Below, in pieces: positions 18,338-26,446 of a DNA stretch of 64,000 nt. How positions within the stretch are numbered: the first letter of the stretch is position 1; each line of letters opens with the position of its first letter. Below the pieces are notes generated by a model. The model made no database searches and was not told the origin of the DNA. It was given only the letters and a program-made list of their open reading frames with translations. The translations under genes and the position numbers were made by a program. Source of the DNA: Oceanihabitans sp. 2_MG-2023 (GTDB taxonomy: Bacteria; Bacteroidota; Bacteroidia; Flavobacteriales; Flavobacteriaceae); contig NZ_JAUOQT010000010.1 in assembly GCF_030547245.1 (NCBI RefSeq), forward strand, positions 18,192-82,191, read 5' to 3'.

Positions 18338-18664
18338 ATGAAATATTTCTTATGTATCATTTTTATTGCGCTTTTTTCTTTAAACAGTTTTGCACAAGAG
18401 TTACCTCCTAATCCTGAACCTGGAAAATGCTATGTTAAATGTATTCTGGAAGATGGAAACTTATCAAATTGGCAAACTATAGATTGTGAGTTTTCAAAGT
18501 TAGCAAAGGATAAAGCCAAATTGAATACACTACAGATTAAAATGTCTAATTTAGGTTACGATGTTGCTATTACTGGTAAAGCAGATTTAAAAACTATTGC
18601 AGCATACAAGCAATACACCAAAGACGAAAAAAAGCGATTACGTAAAGCAAAAAGAAATCTCTAA
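18338..18664 (+). CDS. Small secreted protein with PG-binding-like C-terminus
   Basis: From the ATG at 18338 the protein is 108 residues, with a signal peptide ending NSFAQ. It then has PPNPEPGKCYVKC, a Cys-containing linker also seen at the start of flavobacterial OmpA-family proteins. The C-terminal half contains LQIKMSNLGYDVAITGKADL, similar to peptidoglycan-binding-domain-1 repeats (LQ..L...GY....TG). The C-terminal tail is strongly basic. A GTG at 18314 is in frame but lies inside the previous gene and would hide the signal peptide. Possibly a truncated OmpA-like/PG-binding protein. Confidence 0.65.
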   Translation: MKYFLCIIFIALFSLNSFAQELPPNPEPGKCYVKCILEDGNLSNWQTIDCEFSKLAKDKAKLNTLQIKMSNLGYDVAITGKADLKTIAAYKQYTKDEKKRLRKAKRNL

Positions 18665-18678
18665 TTTTAATCGGAATC

Positions 18679-19308
18679 ATGCAAAGTAAATTAATAACGA
18701 TACTCTTTTTTGTTTTTGTTAGTCATTCTCTAGTTGCTCAATATGGATGGACAGATGCTGAGGTGTTTTTAAAATCAGGCGAAGTAAAAACAGGACAAGC
18801 CTTTTTGCCTTTGCAGCCCTATAATGCTATTACTATTTCTTCTAATGAAATGCTAAAGTTTAGAACCGATAGAAAAGCTAAAAAAGAAAAGTATAAACCG
18901 AATCAAGTAGATAGTGTTCTTTTTAAAGTAGAAGATAGAGTAGATAAATATACAACCATGTTTATCTCAAAAAAGAAAAAACGTTTAGCTTTTGTTCAAC
19001 TAATTGTAGAAGGAAATGTAGCTATTGTAGGTAGAACAGAAAAAACGAACATGCAAACATCAATACAAAATGACGAAAACCCTTGGGAACAAGAAGGCCC
19101 TTCTGCTAGTAATTATTTTAATCATAATCGATTATTTTTAGTCAAAGAAGGTGAAGTCTTAGAGAAAGTAAAAGTGAAAGGCTTTCGTGTTCGTGCCATG
19201 GAATTTTTTGCAGATTGTGATGCTTTAGTAAAAAAACTAGACTCAAAAAAAATGCATAAAGATAATTTTTATGAAATAGCAGCTTTTTACAATACGAATT
19301 GTAATTAG
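18679..19308 (+). CDS. Secreted protein of unknown function
   Basis: A 209-residue protein with a signal peptide (SHSLVAQ) and no recognised domain. The mature region starts with YGWTDAEVFLKSGEVKTGQA, a pattern typical of small SH3-like beta folds found in flavobacterial secreted proteins. A basic stretch follows (RKAKKEKYKP), then FNHNRLFLVKEG and a Cys-containing C-terminus. It is probably the third gene of the DUF2059 operon (14-base gap). It converges with the methyltransferase, overlapping it by 4 bases. Confidence 0.6.
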   Translation: MQSKLITILFFVFVSHSLVAQYGWTDAEVFLKSGEVKTGQAFLPLQPYNAITISSNEMLKFRTDRKAKKEKYKPNQVDSVLFKVEDRVDKYTTMFISKKKKRLAFVQLIVEGNVAIVGRTEKTNMQTSIQNDENPWEQEGPSASNYFNHNRLFLVKEGEVLEKVKVKGFRVRAMEFFADCDALVKKLDSKKMHKDNFYEIAAFYNTNCN

Positions 19309-20003
19309 TAAATTTTCGCTAAATAATCAAAGTGTGCTCCTTCGGTAATTAATTCGCATTGTAACCCAACAGAAGTACAAGCAGTAAATAAAGTATTAAA
19401 GTCTAAATAGAGCCATTTCATAGGTTTTTCTTTTTCGTCTTTATAGCTTAAAAAGTAATCTAATTCACCATAATAATTGGCAGTGGTATCCATCCAGAAT
19501 CCGCCATCTTCATCTTCGTACATGTATTTAATGTCGCTAGAATCTATTAGTATTTGTCCTTCGGGATTTAGTAGTTTTTTTAAATGCTTCAAATACATTG
19601 CAACTTGTTGTAATTCTTGAAAAATTCCAGTACCATTCATAAGTAATAAAATAGTGTCAAAGGTTTGCGTTTCATTTAAAATCGCTTTTACTTCTGCTTT
19701 AATAATGCCTCTTTTTTTGCAAACTGTAATAGCACCTTCCGAAATATCAATAGCTTTTATTGTAAAGCCTTTTTCTTGTAAATATAAACTATGACTTCCT
19801 GCTCCAGCTCCAACATCTAAAACACTTCCTTTACAGAGTTGTAGTGCTTTTTGTTCTAGTTTCGGCATGTCCTTAAAACTTCTAAAAAGATATGGAATTG
19901 GTAACTCGTCTGCGTCACTAATATTAGTAGAAGTGATAATGTCTTCGGTATAGTTTCCGTTTTGGTAATCTAATAAAGCTTTTCCAAATAAATCTTTTTC
20001 CAT
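19305..20003 (-). CDS. Class I SAM-dependent methyltransferase
   Basis: The 232-residue protein has motif I VLDVGAGAGSHSLYLQEKG followed by IKAIDISEGAI (acidic loop binding the SAM ribose) and FDTILLLMNGTG (motif II), the Rossmann-like methyltransferase fold. I start it at the ATG reading MEKDLFGKALLDYQNG (20001-20003 on the complement) rather than 27 bases upstream, because MEKDLFG is the natural N-terminus for this group. Substrate unknown; probably a small molecule or protein. Divergent from the YkgJ gene. Confidence 0.75.
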   Translation of the reverse strand: MEKDLFGKALLDYQNGNYTEDIITSTNISDADELPIPYLFRSFKDMPKLEQKALQLCKGSVLDVGAGAGSHSLYLQEKGFTIKAIDISEGAITVCKKRGIIKAEVKAILNETQTFDTILLLMNGTGIFQELQQVAMYLKHLKKLLNPEGQILIDSSDIKYMYEDEDGGFWMDTTANYYGELDYFLSYKDEKEKPMKWLYLDFNTLFTACTSVGLQCELITEGAHFDYLAKIY

Positions 20004-20053
20004 ATAATTATTGTTGCGAGACTTTAGCAATCTGTTATTTATTTATTTATTTT

Positions 20054-20081
20054 GTCACACTAAGCACGATCAAAGTGTCTC
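20054..20081. repeat. Dispersed repeat, GTCACACT variant
   Basis: GTCACACTAAGCACGATC continuing to AAAGTGTCTC is an imperfect inverted repeat of the same style as the GTCATTCC...GGAATCT copies at 26306, 40811 and 57312. It lies in the leader of the YkgJ gene. Confidence 0.45.
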
Positions 20082-20103
20082 AAAAAATTCTATTTTTGCT
20101 TCT

Positions 20104-20598
20104 ATGGAAGAATTTCTAAATCAGCTCCCAAAGCTTGCCAAAGATAAACATAAGGAAAACAAAACCTTTTTTACAAAGCTAAAAAAGAAAGCACCAAAAA
20201 ATTTAGATTATATCATGCAAGAATTGCACGAAGAAGAATTTGAGCGAACAGACTGCTTAACTTGTGCGAATTGCTGTAAAACAACAGGTCCTTTGTTTAC
20301 AGATAAAGATGTAGAACGAATAGCTAAATTTTTCAAACAAAAGCCACAGCAGTTTATTGCGAATTATTTACGAGTAGACGAAGAAAACGATTATGTGTTG
20401 CAATCGGTACCATGTACTTTTTTAGGTGCAGATAATTACTGTTCTATTTATGATGTAAGACCAAAAGCTTGTCGTGAATTTCCACATACCGATCGAAAAA
20501 AATTTCAGCAAATTTCTAATCTTACCATGAAAAATGTTGCTATATGTCCTGCTGCTTTTAATATAGTAGAAGCTATGAAAAAAAGAATAAAAATATAA
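20104..20598 (+). CDS. YkgJ-family Fe/Zn cysteine-cluster protein
   Basis: From the ATG at 20104 (MEEFLNQLPKLAK) the protein is 164 residues. It has the YkgJ signature CLTCANCCKTTGP followed by CTFLGADNYCSIYDVRPKAC and FPHT, with cysteines spaced to chelate a metal or iron-sulfur centre. The family is widespread but poorly characterised. The longer frame back to 20011 covers a dispersed repeat and is not coding. Confidence 0.82.
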   Translation: MEEFLNQLPKLAKDKHKENKTFFTKLKKKAPKNLDYIMQELHEEEFERTDCLTCANCCKTTGPLFTDKDVERIAKFFKQKPQQFIANYLRVDEENDYVLQSVPCTFLGADNYCSIYDVRPKACREFPHTDRKKFQQISNLTMKNVAICPAAFNIVEAMKKRIKI

Positions 20599-20678
20599 AG
20601 CGTGTTTTTTATTGCATATTGTTGCTTCCTGCAAGCATTCCTTTTTTTTAGTATCTTTAAAAACTAAAACTTTCTAAT

Positions 20679-21521
20679 TTGGAAAACCTTATTAACTACT
20701 TTGAAACTATTCCATCCTTACATAGAAGTCTTATTCTTGTTGGTGGAATCACTTTTTTTTGGCTATTAGAAGGAGTGCTTCCATTGTATAAATTCAATTA
20801 TAAAAAGTGGAAACATGCAGTGCCTAATTTATTCTTTACGCTTACTACTATAATTGTAAATTTCACATTAGCCTTTTTATTGTTAAAAACTGCCGATTGG
20901 GTTAAAATAAATGACTTTGGTATTATTAACTGGCTTCCTAATATGCCATTGGTTTTATATGTCTTTTTAGGTGTGTTTTTTCTAGATTTTTTTGGTGCAT
21001 ATTTGGCACACTATGTAGAACACAAAGTAAAACCATTATGGAAAATTCATATTGTTCACCACTCAGATCATAAAGTAGATACAACAACTGCAAATAGGCA
21101 TCATCCGTTAGAAAGTATTATCCGTTTTGCATTTACTCTTTTTGGGGTTTTTATAGTTGGTACACCAATAGCAATTGTAATGTTATATCAATCTTTATCC
21201 TTAGTCGCAACACAATTTACTCATGCAAATATTAAGTTACCAAGAAAATTAGATAATGCATTAAGTTACTTTTTAGTTTCGCCAGATATGCACAAAGTAC
21301 ATCACCATTACGTGTTGCCTTATACCGATTCTAATTACGGAAATATTTTTTCGGTTTGGGATAGGCTTTTCGGAACTTTCATGATATTAGATAGAGACAA
21401 ATTAGTTTATGGAGTGGATGTGTTTCCTAACGAAGCAGAAAATAGTAGTATTACTAATTTGCTAAAGCAACCTTTCCAAGAATATAGAAACCAAACTATA
21501 GTTGCTGTAAAGGAAGAATAA
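20679..21521 (+). CDS. Sterol desaturase/fatty acid hydroxylase-family membrane protein
   Basis: The 280-residue integral membrane protein has four or so hydrophobic segments and the tripartite histidine clusters of the family that bind a di-iron centre: HYVEH, then HIVHHSDHKVD with NRHHP, then DMHKVHHHY. Family members hydroxylate or desaturate sterols, fatty acids or carotenoids. The start is a TTG (20679) directly before ENLINYFET; a -7-like TATCTTTA at 20652-20659 supports it. It ends on the first base of the next gene's ATG, so it is coupled to GDPD, hinting at a lipid-related operon. Confidence 0.85.
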   Translation: MENLINYFETIPSLHRSLILVGGITFFWLLEGVLPLYKFNYKKWKHAVPNLFFTLTTIIVNFTLAFLLLKTADWVKINDFGIINWLPNMPLVLYVFLGVFFLDFFGAYLAHYVEHKVKPLWKIHIVHHSDHKVDTTTANRHHPLESIIRFAFTLFGVFIVGTPIAIVMLYQSLSLVATQFTHANIKLPRKLDNALSYFLVSPDMHKVHHHYVLPYTDSNYGNIFSVWDRLFGTFMILDRDKLVYGVDVFPNEAENSSITNLLKQPFQEYRNQTIVAVKEE

Positions 21522-22393
21522 TGCAAAAGCTAACAGTCTTTTTTTTAATGTTTTTATTTATGAACTGTAATTCTTCGAAAACGATAGACATTCAAGGGCA
21601 CAGAGGTTGTAGAGGTTTAATGCCAGAAAACACACTTCAAGGGTTTAAAAAAGCAATAGTACTTGGTGTACATACTTTAGAATTGGATGTAGCTGTTTCT
21701 AAAGATAATATTGTAATTGTATCTCACGAACCTTATATGAACCCTGTGATTTGTTTAGATGCTAACGGTAAAGAAATACCAGAGGCAGATGCTAAAAAGT
21801 ACAATCTATACCAATTAACACACGAAGAAATTAAAGCTTACGATTGCGGAATTAAATTTCATGAAAGATTTCCAAGTCAAGAAAAACAAAAAGCCTATAA
21901 GCCTTCTTTAAGTGAAGTATTCATTGTTTCTAATGCATTAAATAAAGAAATTAAATTCAATATTGAAATCAAGGCACTTCCCGAATACGATACTGTTTTT
22001 ACTCCAAAACCGGAGGAATTTGTTCAGTTAGTTTTACAAACGATCCATGAGCATCAAGTATTTAATCAATGCAATTTGCAATCTTTTGATATTCGTATTT
22101 TAGAAGAAATAAAAAAACAAGCACCAAAAATGCAAGTAGCTCTTTTGGTAGATGAAAATGAAGACATTTCAGAAAAATTAAAACAGTTAAGTTTTTCACC
22201 AGAAATTATAAGTCCGTATTATAAACTAGTAAATAAAGAAAACACAAGTGCATATCATGTTCAAGGATTTAAAGTAATTCCGTGGACTGTTAATACTGCT
22301 TCAGAAATGTTAGAAATGATGCATAATAATGTAGACGGAATTATTACGGATTATCCAGATGTATTATTGCAGATTTATCAAGAAAATTATTAA
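21521..22393 (+). CDS. Glycerophosphodiester phosphodiesterase, lipoprotein
   Basis: A 290-residue lipoprotein: hydrophobic leader with lipobox ending at C16 (FMNCNSS). The GDPD TIM barrel starts with GHRGCRGLMPENT, giving the catalytic H27/R28, then LELDVAVSKD and VSHEP supply the metal-binding acids and second histidine. It hydrolyses glycerophosphodiesters to glycerol-3-phosphate plus alcohol in the periplasm. It is translationally coupled to the upstream desaturase-family gene (1-base overlap). Confidence 0.9.
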   Translation: MQKLTVFFLMFLFMNCNSSKTIDIQGHRGCRGLMPENTLQGFKKAIVLGVHTLELDVAVSKDNIVIVSHEPYMNPVICLDANGKEIPEADAKKYNLYQLTHEEIKAYDCGIKFHERFPSQEKQKAYKPSLSEVFIVSNALNKEIKFNIEIKALPEYDTVFTPKPEEFVQLVLQTIHEHQVFNQCNLQSFDIRILEEIKKQAPKMQVALLVDENEDISEKLKQLSFSPEIISPYYKLVNKENTSAYHVQGFKVIPWTVNTASEMLEMMHNNVDGIITDYPDVLLQIYQENY

Positions 22394-22673
22394 ATCCTTA
22401 CAACTTATTTGGTGGTAAGGGATTAGCTTTGATGAATTGTTGTTTTTTGTAAAAAAACGTAAGCATTTCGTGTTTTTTGTGAATTGTATTCGAAACTAAA
22501 GTCTTTTGTTTCAGCTCAATAGTATTTCGTCTGTAAAATTTGGTATTCAACGAAAATACCTACATCTAACATATGTAAATTCCTTTTTTTTGTAAATTAT
22601 ACTAATCTTTGGATCGGAATTTGATTAATAGCAAATAATTAAATCAATTAATCGGTACAAATTTATTCACGTA

Positions 22674-23507
22674 ATGAAAGAGGGGAAAATTACGATATTA
22701 TGTTTATTTATGGCCTTGATGACCTTTAGTGCATCATTTGGTCAAACTACAGTATATTCTACAATTGCAAAAAATATTAACTCAGAGGCTAATAGTTTAC
22801 AGCACAATTTAAATAGAGCAGGAGATACGCTACATTTAAGCAGTGACTACAAATTATATAAAGTAGAGTTTATTGGTGCTTATGAAGCTAAAGTTTTTCC
22901 AGTAGAAGGAGAGAAAAAGCAAATAAGTATTCCTTTAAAATCTGTTCCAGTTGGAGAGTATACTATTGCTGCTTTTCAAATAGAAAAAACAGAAGGTATT
23001 TACCAAGATCAAAAAACAATCGTTTTTAGAATTTCTAGACTTTTACCAATTGAAGATCCTATTGAAGAAGAATTAATTGCAGAAGCAGTTACAGAGCCTG
23101 AAATTATTGAGGAAGAGCCAATAGTTATTGAAGAAGAAAAAGTTGCTACTACAGAAGAAGAAAAAGAAGTACCTGTAAAAAAGGAACGTATTAAGAAAGA
23201 ACGAGTAGTAAAGAAAAAGGTTAAAAAAGAAATTACAAAAGAAAAGAAAACAAGAGTTACCAAAGCACGCACACCTAGACCTGAAAAAGTAAGAGTAGAA
23301 AAAGAAAAAACAATTGCAGATGCAAAACCAGTTAGAACAAAAACACAAAGGCCTACTAGAGTTGTCGAAGCAAGAAAACCTAGTTTAGATTCTACAGAGT
23401 ATAAAAGTTACAATCTTACAAATGGAAGAGGAGGTCGTTACGTGGTTCAATCTCGTGAAGAGTATAGAGCAGAAAATTTAAGACCAAATGGAGAACCATA
23501 CAACTAG
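22674..23507 (+). CDS. Secreted, highly charged Lys/Glu-rich protein
   Basis: The 277-residue protein has a signal peptide (ending SFGQ) and an N-terminal beta-rich domain of about 100 residues. An acidic block rich in EE/IEEE (residues about 122-165) follows, then a strongly basic block rich in K/R and KKE repeats (about 165-240) and a C-terminus NLTNGRGGRYVVQSREEYRA. The adjacent acidic and basic blocks look disordered. No enzymatic motif. It ends in a strong terminator shared with the convergent NamZ gene. Function unknown. Confidence 0.6.
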   Translation: MKEGKITILCLFMALMTFSASFGQTTVYSTIAKNINSEANSLQHNLNRAGDTLHLSSDYKLYKVEFIGAYEAKVFPVEGEKKQISIPLKSVPVGEYTIAAFQIEKTEGIYQDQKTIVFRISRLLPIEDPIEEELIAEAVTEPEIIEEEPIVIEEEKVATTEEEKEVPVKKERIKKERVVKKKVKKEITKEKKTRVTKARTPRPEKVRVEKEKTIADAKPVRTKTQRPTRVVEARKPSLDSTEYKSYNLTNGRGGRYVVQSREEYRAENLRPNGEPYN

Positions 23508-23545
23508 TTTAAATTAGTTATATAACCAAAATCACATATAGGTAA

Positions 23546-23576
23546 AGCCTCTAGATTTTATTCTAGAGGTTTTTTA
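23546..23576. terminator. Intrinsic terminator CCTCTAGA/TCTAGAGG
   Basis: An 8-bp perfect stem (23548-23555 with 23562-23569), six-base loop and T6 tail follow the charged-protein gene. The A-rich left flank can also serve the minus-strand NamZ gene, so it is bidirectional. Confidence 0.85.
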
Positions 23577-24866
23577 TTTATATAATAAATAAGGTTGTCG
23601 CATCTTATCATAATCTGCTAAACCTCTAGCCCAAGTTTTCTTAATCTCGTAAGCAGTATGCTTTGTTTCTATTTGTTTTTGAAGCTTTTTTGTTCCTGCT
23701 AGCGTGGTGAAATATGCATTAAAAAAGGTTTCCTTGTTTGCTGTAGCTTGGTATGCTTCTATCAAATAGTTTAAGTCTAATCTATTTAAATATTTAGTGT
23801 CGCTTAAATCCATGCCATAGCACACCTTATTTTCGTTTTTTGGGTGTTTAGATCCAACATTTGGTCGTGGTGTGAAAGTATATTCGTAATTAAACATTTT
23901 AGTATCTAAAAAAGGGCTTCCAAATATTTGAAACTGTTTATTTGTTCCTCTACCAGCGCTTACGTTTGTTCCTTCAAAGAAACACAAACTAGGATATAAG
24001 TTTATAGATTTCGCATTAGGTAAGTTTGGGGAAGGCTTAATAGGTAAATCATATACCGTTTCATGGGTGTAGTTTTTCATAGAAATTACAGTAATGTCAC
24101 TTTGTAAACCGTTTTCTAACCATTTTTCACCATTAATCATTTTAGCATATTCGCCAATAGTCATCCCATGCACCACAGGAATAGGATGCAAACCAACAAA
24201 ACTTTTGTGTTCTAACTCTAAAATTGGGCCATCAATATAATGTCCATTTGGGTTTGGCCTATCTAAAATAATAACTGGAATATTCGCTTCTGCGCAAGCT
24301 TCCATCACATAATGTAAAGAAGAAATATAAGTATAAAAACGTGCGCCAACATCTTGAATATCAAAAATCATAATATCTAAATCAGCAAGTTGTTTAATAG
24401 ATGGTTTTTTGTTTTGTCCATAAATAGAAACAATAGGTAATCCCGTTTTGGTGTCAACTCCATCTTTTAAAAGTTCTCCAGCATCCGCAATACCTCTAAA
24501 ACCATGTTCTGGAGAAAATACTTTTTTTACATCTACTTTTAAAGAAACCAATGAGTCCACAAGATGTGTGTAAGTGTTTTTTATAGGAGTTGTTTCTAAC
24601 GAAGTAATCTCATTCTCATTTAGCTTAAAAATAACAGAAGTCTGATTTGCAACAATACCAACTCGCTTTCCAATTAATAAAGGTAAATAAGCTTCTGTTT
24701 GGTTTGCGCCAATACGTAAATCGTTGTTGTTTGGTAGTTCTATGTCACGTGCAACCTGTTGATGTACCTCCTTATTCTCGGCTAATTTTTCTTTTGATTT
24801 AGAAGCACAAGAAATTAATACCAAAACAAATAATAAAACTGTATTTTTGAAAACATTTAATCGCAT
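23574..24866 (-). CDS. namZ: DUF1343 protein, NamZ-type exo-beta-N-acetylmuramidase
   Basis: The 430-residue lipoprotein (lipobox LISCAS) carries the full DUF1343 domain: KRVGIVANQTSVI, VFSPEHGFRG, the LDIMIFDIQDVGARFYTYI block, RPNPNGHYIDGP, and GTNVSAGRGTNKQF. The characterised member NamZ of Bacillus subtilis removes terminal MurNAc from peptidoglycan fragments, so this is likely a periplasmic cell-wall recycling enzyme. In many Bacteroidota it is annotated only as DUF1343. The 8-base gap to the divergent permease gene means both promoters overlap coding sequence. Confidence 0.85.
   Translation of the reverse strand: MRLNVFKNTVLLFVLVLISCASKSKEKLAENKEVHQQVARDIELPNNNDLRIGANQTEAYLPLLIGKRVGIVANQTSVIFKLNENEITSLETTPIKNTYTHLVDSLVSLKVDVKKVFSPEHGFRGIADAGELLKDGVDTKTGLPIVSIYGQNKKPSIKQLADLDIMIFDIQDVGARFYTYISSLHYVMEACAEANIPVIILDRPNPNGHYIDGPILELEHKSFVGLHPIPVVHGMTIGEYAKMINGEKWLENGLQSDITVISMKNYTHETVYDLPIKPSPNLPNAKSINLYPSLCFFEGTNVSAGRGTNKQFQIFGSPFLDTKMFNYEYTFTPRPNVGSKHPKNENKVCYGMDLSDTKYLNRLDLNYLIEAYQATANKETFFNAYFTTLAGTKKLQKQIETKHTAYEIKKTWARGLADYDKMRQPYLLYK
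24842..24849 (+). promoter_or_regulatory. -7 promoter box TATTTTTG
   Basis: TATTTTTG matches TAnnTTTG and lies 25 bases before the TTG start of the permease gene, inside the 5' end of the divergent namZ gene. No -33 TTG is apparent. Confidence 0.35.
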
Positions 24867-24874
24867 AATCTAGT

Positions 24875-26110
24875 TTGAATTTCGAGTTTTTTATAGCTAA
24901 ACGCATTATTAGTAGTAAAGCGTATAAAAGTAGTGTTTCAGCACCAATAATAAAAATTGGAATTGCTGCAATTGCTGTTGGTATTATTGTGATGATGATA
25001 GCAGTTGCTACAGGAATTGGCTTGCAGCAAAAGATTAGAGATAAAGTTTCGGCGTTTAATGGACACATAATTATTTCGAACTTCGATAGCAATAATTCCC
25101 AAGAAAGCGGAAAACCAATAACTACAAAACAAGATTTTTACCCAAAGTTCAAGCATGTAGAAGGCATCAAAAACGTACAAGCAGTTGCATCTAAATTTGG
25201 TGTGATTAGAACCGAAACTGACTTCGAAGCTATTATTGTAAAAGGTGTGGGAGCCGATTATAACTGGGAATATTTCACGGATTTTCTTGTTGAAGGTAGA
25301 TTGCCAGACTACACGAAAGAAAGAAATCAAGACGTGCTTATTTCACAAGATTTAGCAAAAAGAATGCAGTTTAAATTAGGCGATAAATTCAGTACCTATT
25401 TTAAAAAAGAAGATCCAAACAAACTACCTACACAAATTCGTTATACCATAGTTGGGATTTACAATTCTGGACTTAAAGAATTTGATGAGACCTATGTGCT
25501 TGGAGATATTAGACATATACAAAGACTTAACCAGTGGGAGCCAGATCAAGTAGGGAGTTTTGAGGTTTTATTAAACGATTATAACCAACTACAAGATAAA
25601 TACAGAGAAGTATTTCAAAATACACCTTCTTTATTAAACGCAGTAACTGTCGAACAAAAACACGCTTCTATTTTCGAGTGGATAAGTATTTTCGATAAAA
25701 ACACCTATGGTATTATCGGGATTATGATCCTTGTAGCGGGAATAAATATGATAACCGCATTACTTGTTTTAATACTCGAACGCACAAAAATGATAGGTGT
25801 TTTTAAAGCGCTAGGAAGTAACAATTGGAGCATAAGAAAAATATTTTTATACAACGCAAGCTATATTATTCTAATTGGATTGTTTTGGGGAAATCTTATC
25901 GGTTTTGTCATATTACTAGCACAAAAATATGGTAAATTTTTCCCTTTAGATCCGGATGTTTACCATGTAAGTGAAGTGCCAGTCTATATAAATTTAGGCT
26001 ATATCCTCGCACTAAATATTGGTACTTTTATACTATGCTTAATTATGCTTTTAATACCATCTTATTTAATTACCAAAATTTCACCAGTAAAAGCCATTCG
26101 TTTCGAATAG
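24875..26110 (+). CDS. LolC/LolE-type ABC transporter permease
   Basis: A 411-residue permease of the LolCE/MacB type: transmembrane helix 1 near residues 25-50 (IKIGIAAIAVGIIVMMIAVA), a large periplasmic MacB-like domain (about 55-265), then three C-terminal helices with the FtsX-fold signature ERTKMIGVFKALGSNNWSI. It would export lipoproteins towards the outer membrane with a partner ATPase, which is not adjacent. The start is the TTG at 24875 before NFEFFIAKRIISSKAYKSS, the conserved N-terminus of this family. The C-terminus ISPVKAIRFE is typical. Confidence 0.87.
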   Translation: MNFEFFIAKRIISSKAYKSSVSAPIIKIGIAAIAVGIIVMMIAVATGIGLQQKIRDKVSAFNGHIIISNFDSNNSQESGKPITTKQDFYPKFKHVEGIKNVQAVASKFGVIRTETDFEAIIVKGVGADYNWEYFTDFLVEGRLPDYTKERNQDVLISQDLAKRMQFKLGDKFSTYFKKEDPNKLPTQIRYTIVGIYNSGLKEFDETYVLGDIRHIQRLNQWEPDQVGSFEVLLNDYNQLQDKYREVFQNTPSLLNAVTVEQKHASIFEWISIFDKNTYGIIGIMILVAGINMITALLVLILERTKMIGVFKALGSNNWSIRKIFLYNASYIILIGLFWGNLIGFVILLAQKYGKFFPLDPDVYHVSEVPVYINLGYILALNIGTFILCLIMLLIPSYLITKISPVKAIRFE

Positions 26111-26124
26111 ATAATTATGGCGTT

Positions 26125-26220
26125 TACTACTTCGCTTAAGCTGCGTAGTACTGCGCTTTTCGTTATATCTTTTTCTCGTACCTCAAAAAAGGATGCCACT
26201 ACAATCGCTAACGCGGCCTA
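26125..26220. repeat. Long dispersed repeat, copy A
   Basis: The core reads CGCTTTTCGTTATATCTTTT, then a short spacer, then AAAAAAGGATGCCACTACAATCGC. It matches copy B at about 40780-40880 (CGCTTTCCACTATATCTTTT ... AAAAAGGATGTCGTTACAATCG). No coding capacity. Confidence 0.65.
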
Positions 26221-26305
26221 AAAAGAAATTTTTAATAAAAATACAATACTTCTATCCTATTTTAGATGCTTTCTTTTGGCGCTTTTATCATTCCAGTCCA
26301 ATTTT

Positions 26306-26332
26306 GTCATTCCGAGTAAAGTCGAGGAATCT
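26306..26332. repeat. Dispersed repeat GTCATTCC...GGAATCT
   Basis: GTCATTCCGAGTAAAGTC followed by GAGGAATCT forms a short imperfect hairpin. Related copies are at 20054, 40811 and 57312. Confidence 0.6.
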
Positions 26333-26420
26333 AACTCTAAAAACGAAAAGATTAAATAACAACCAAACCGCTATGGAAAAATAAAATAGAACTTTTAACT
26401 TTTAACTATTCCCTTTTAAC

Positions 26421-26428
26421 TATTTTTG
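26421..26428 (+). promoter_or_regulatory. -7 promoter box TATTTTTG
   Basis: TATTTTTG matches TAnnTTTG and lies 18 bases before the ATG of the cysteine synthase gene, a plausible promoter with a short leader. No -33 TTG seen. Confidence 0.45.
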
Positions 26429-26446
26429 CAACAGTAAAAAAATAAC

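Larger units (their letters stand above)
26111..26446. other. Gene-free stretch made of dispersed repeats
   Basis: This 336-base stretch holds a palindromic/repeat unit (about 26125-26220), then a GTCATTCC...GGAATCT element (26306-26332), then A/T-rich sequence with TTTTAACT repeats before the cysteine synthase promoter. A 63-codon frame here (26193-26384) has no protein character. Confidence 0.6.

Noticed and set aside
23009..23348. Two antisense ORFs rich in F, S and C opposite the Lys/Glu-rich protein
   Set aside because: Composition is the complement of GAA/AAA codons, so they are shadows.
24938..25330. 130-codon minus-strand ORF opposite the permease
   Set aside because: It overlaps a well-supported permease gene and shows low-complexity shadow composition.
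26193..26384. 63-codon plus-strand ORF
   Set aside because: It lies in dispersed repeat DNA, and its translation has no domain or codon bias like the neighbours.
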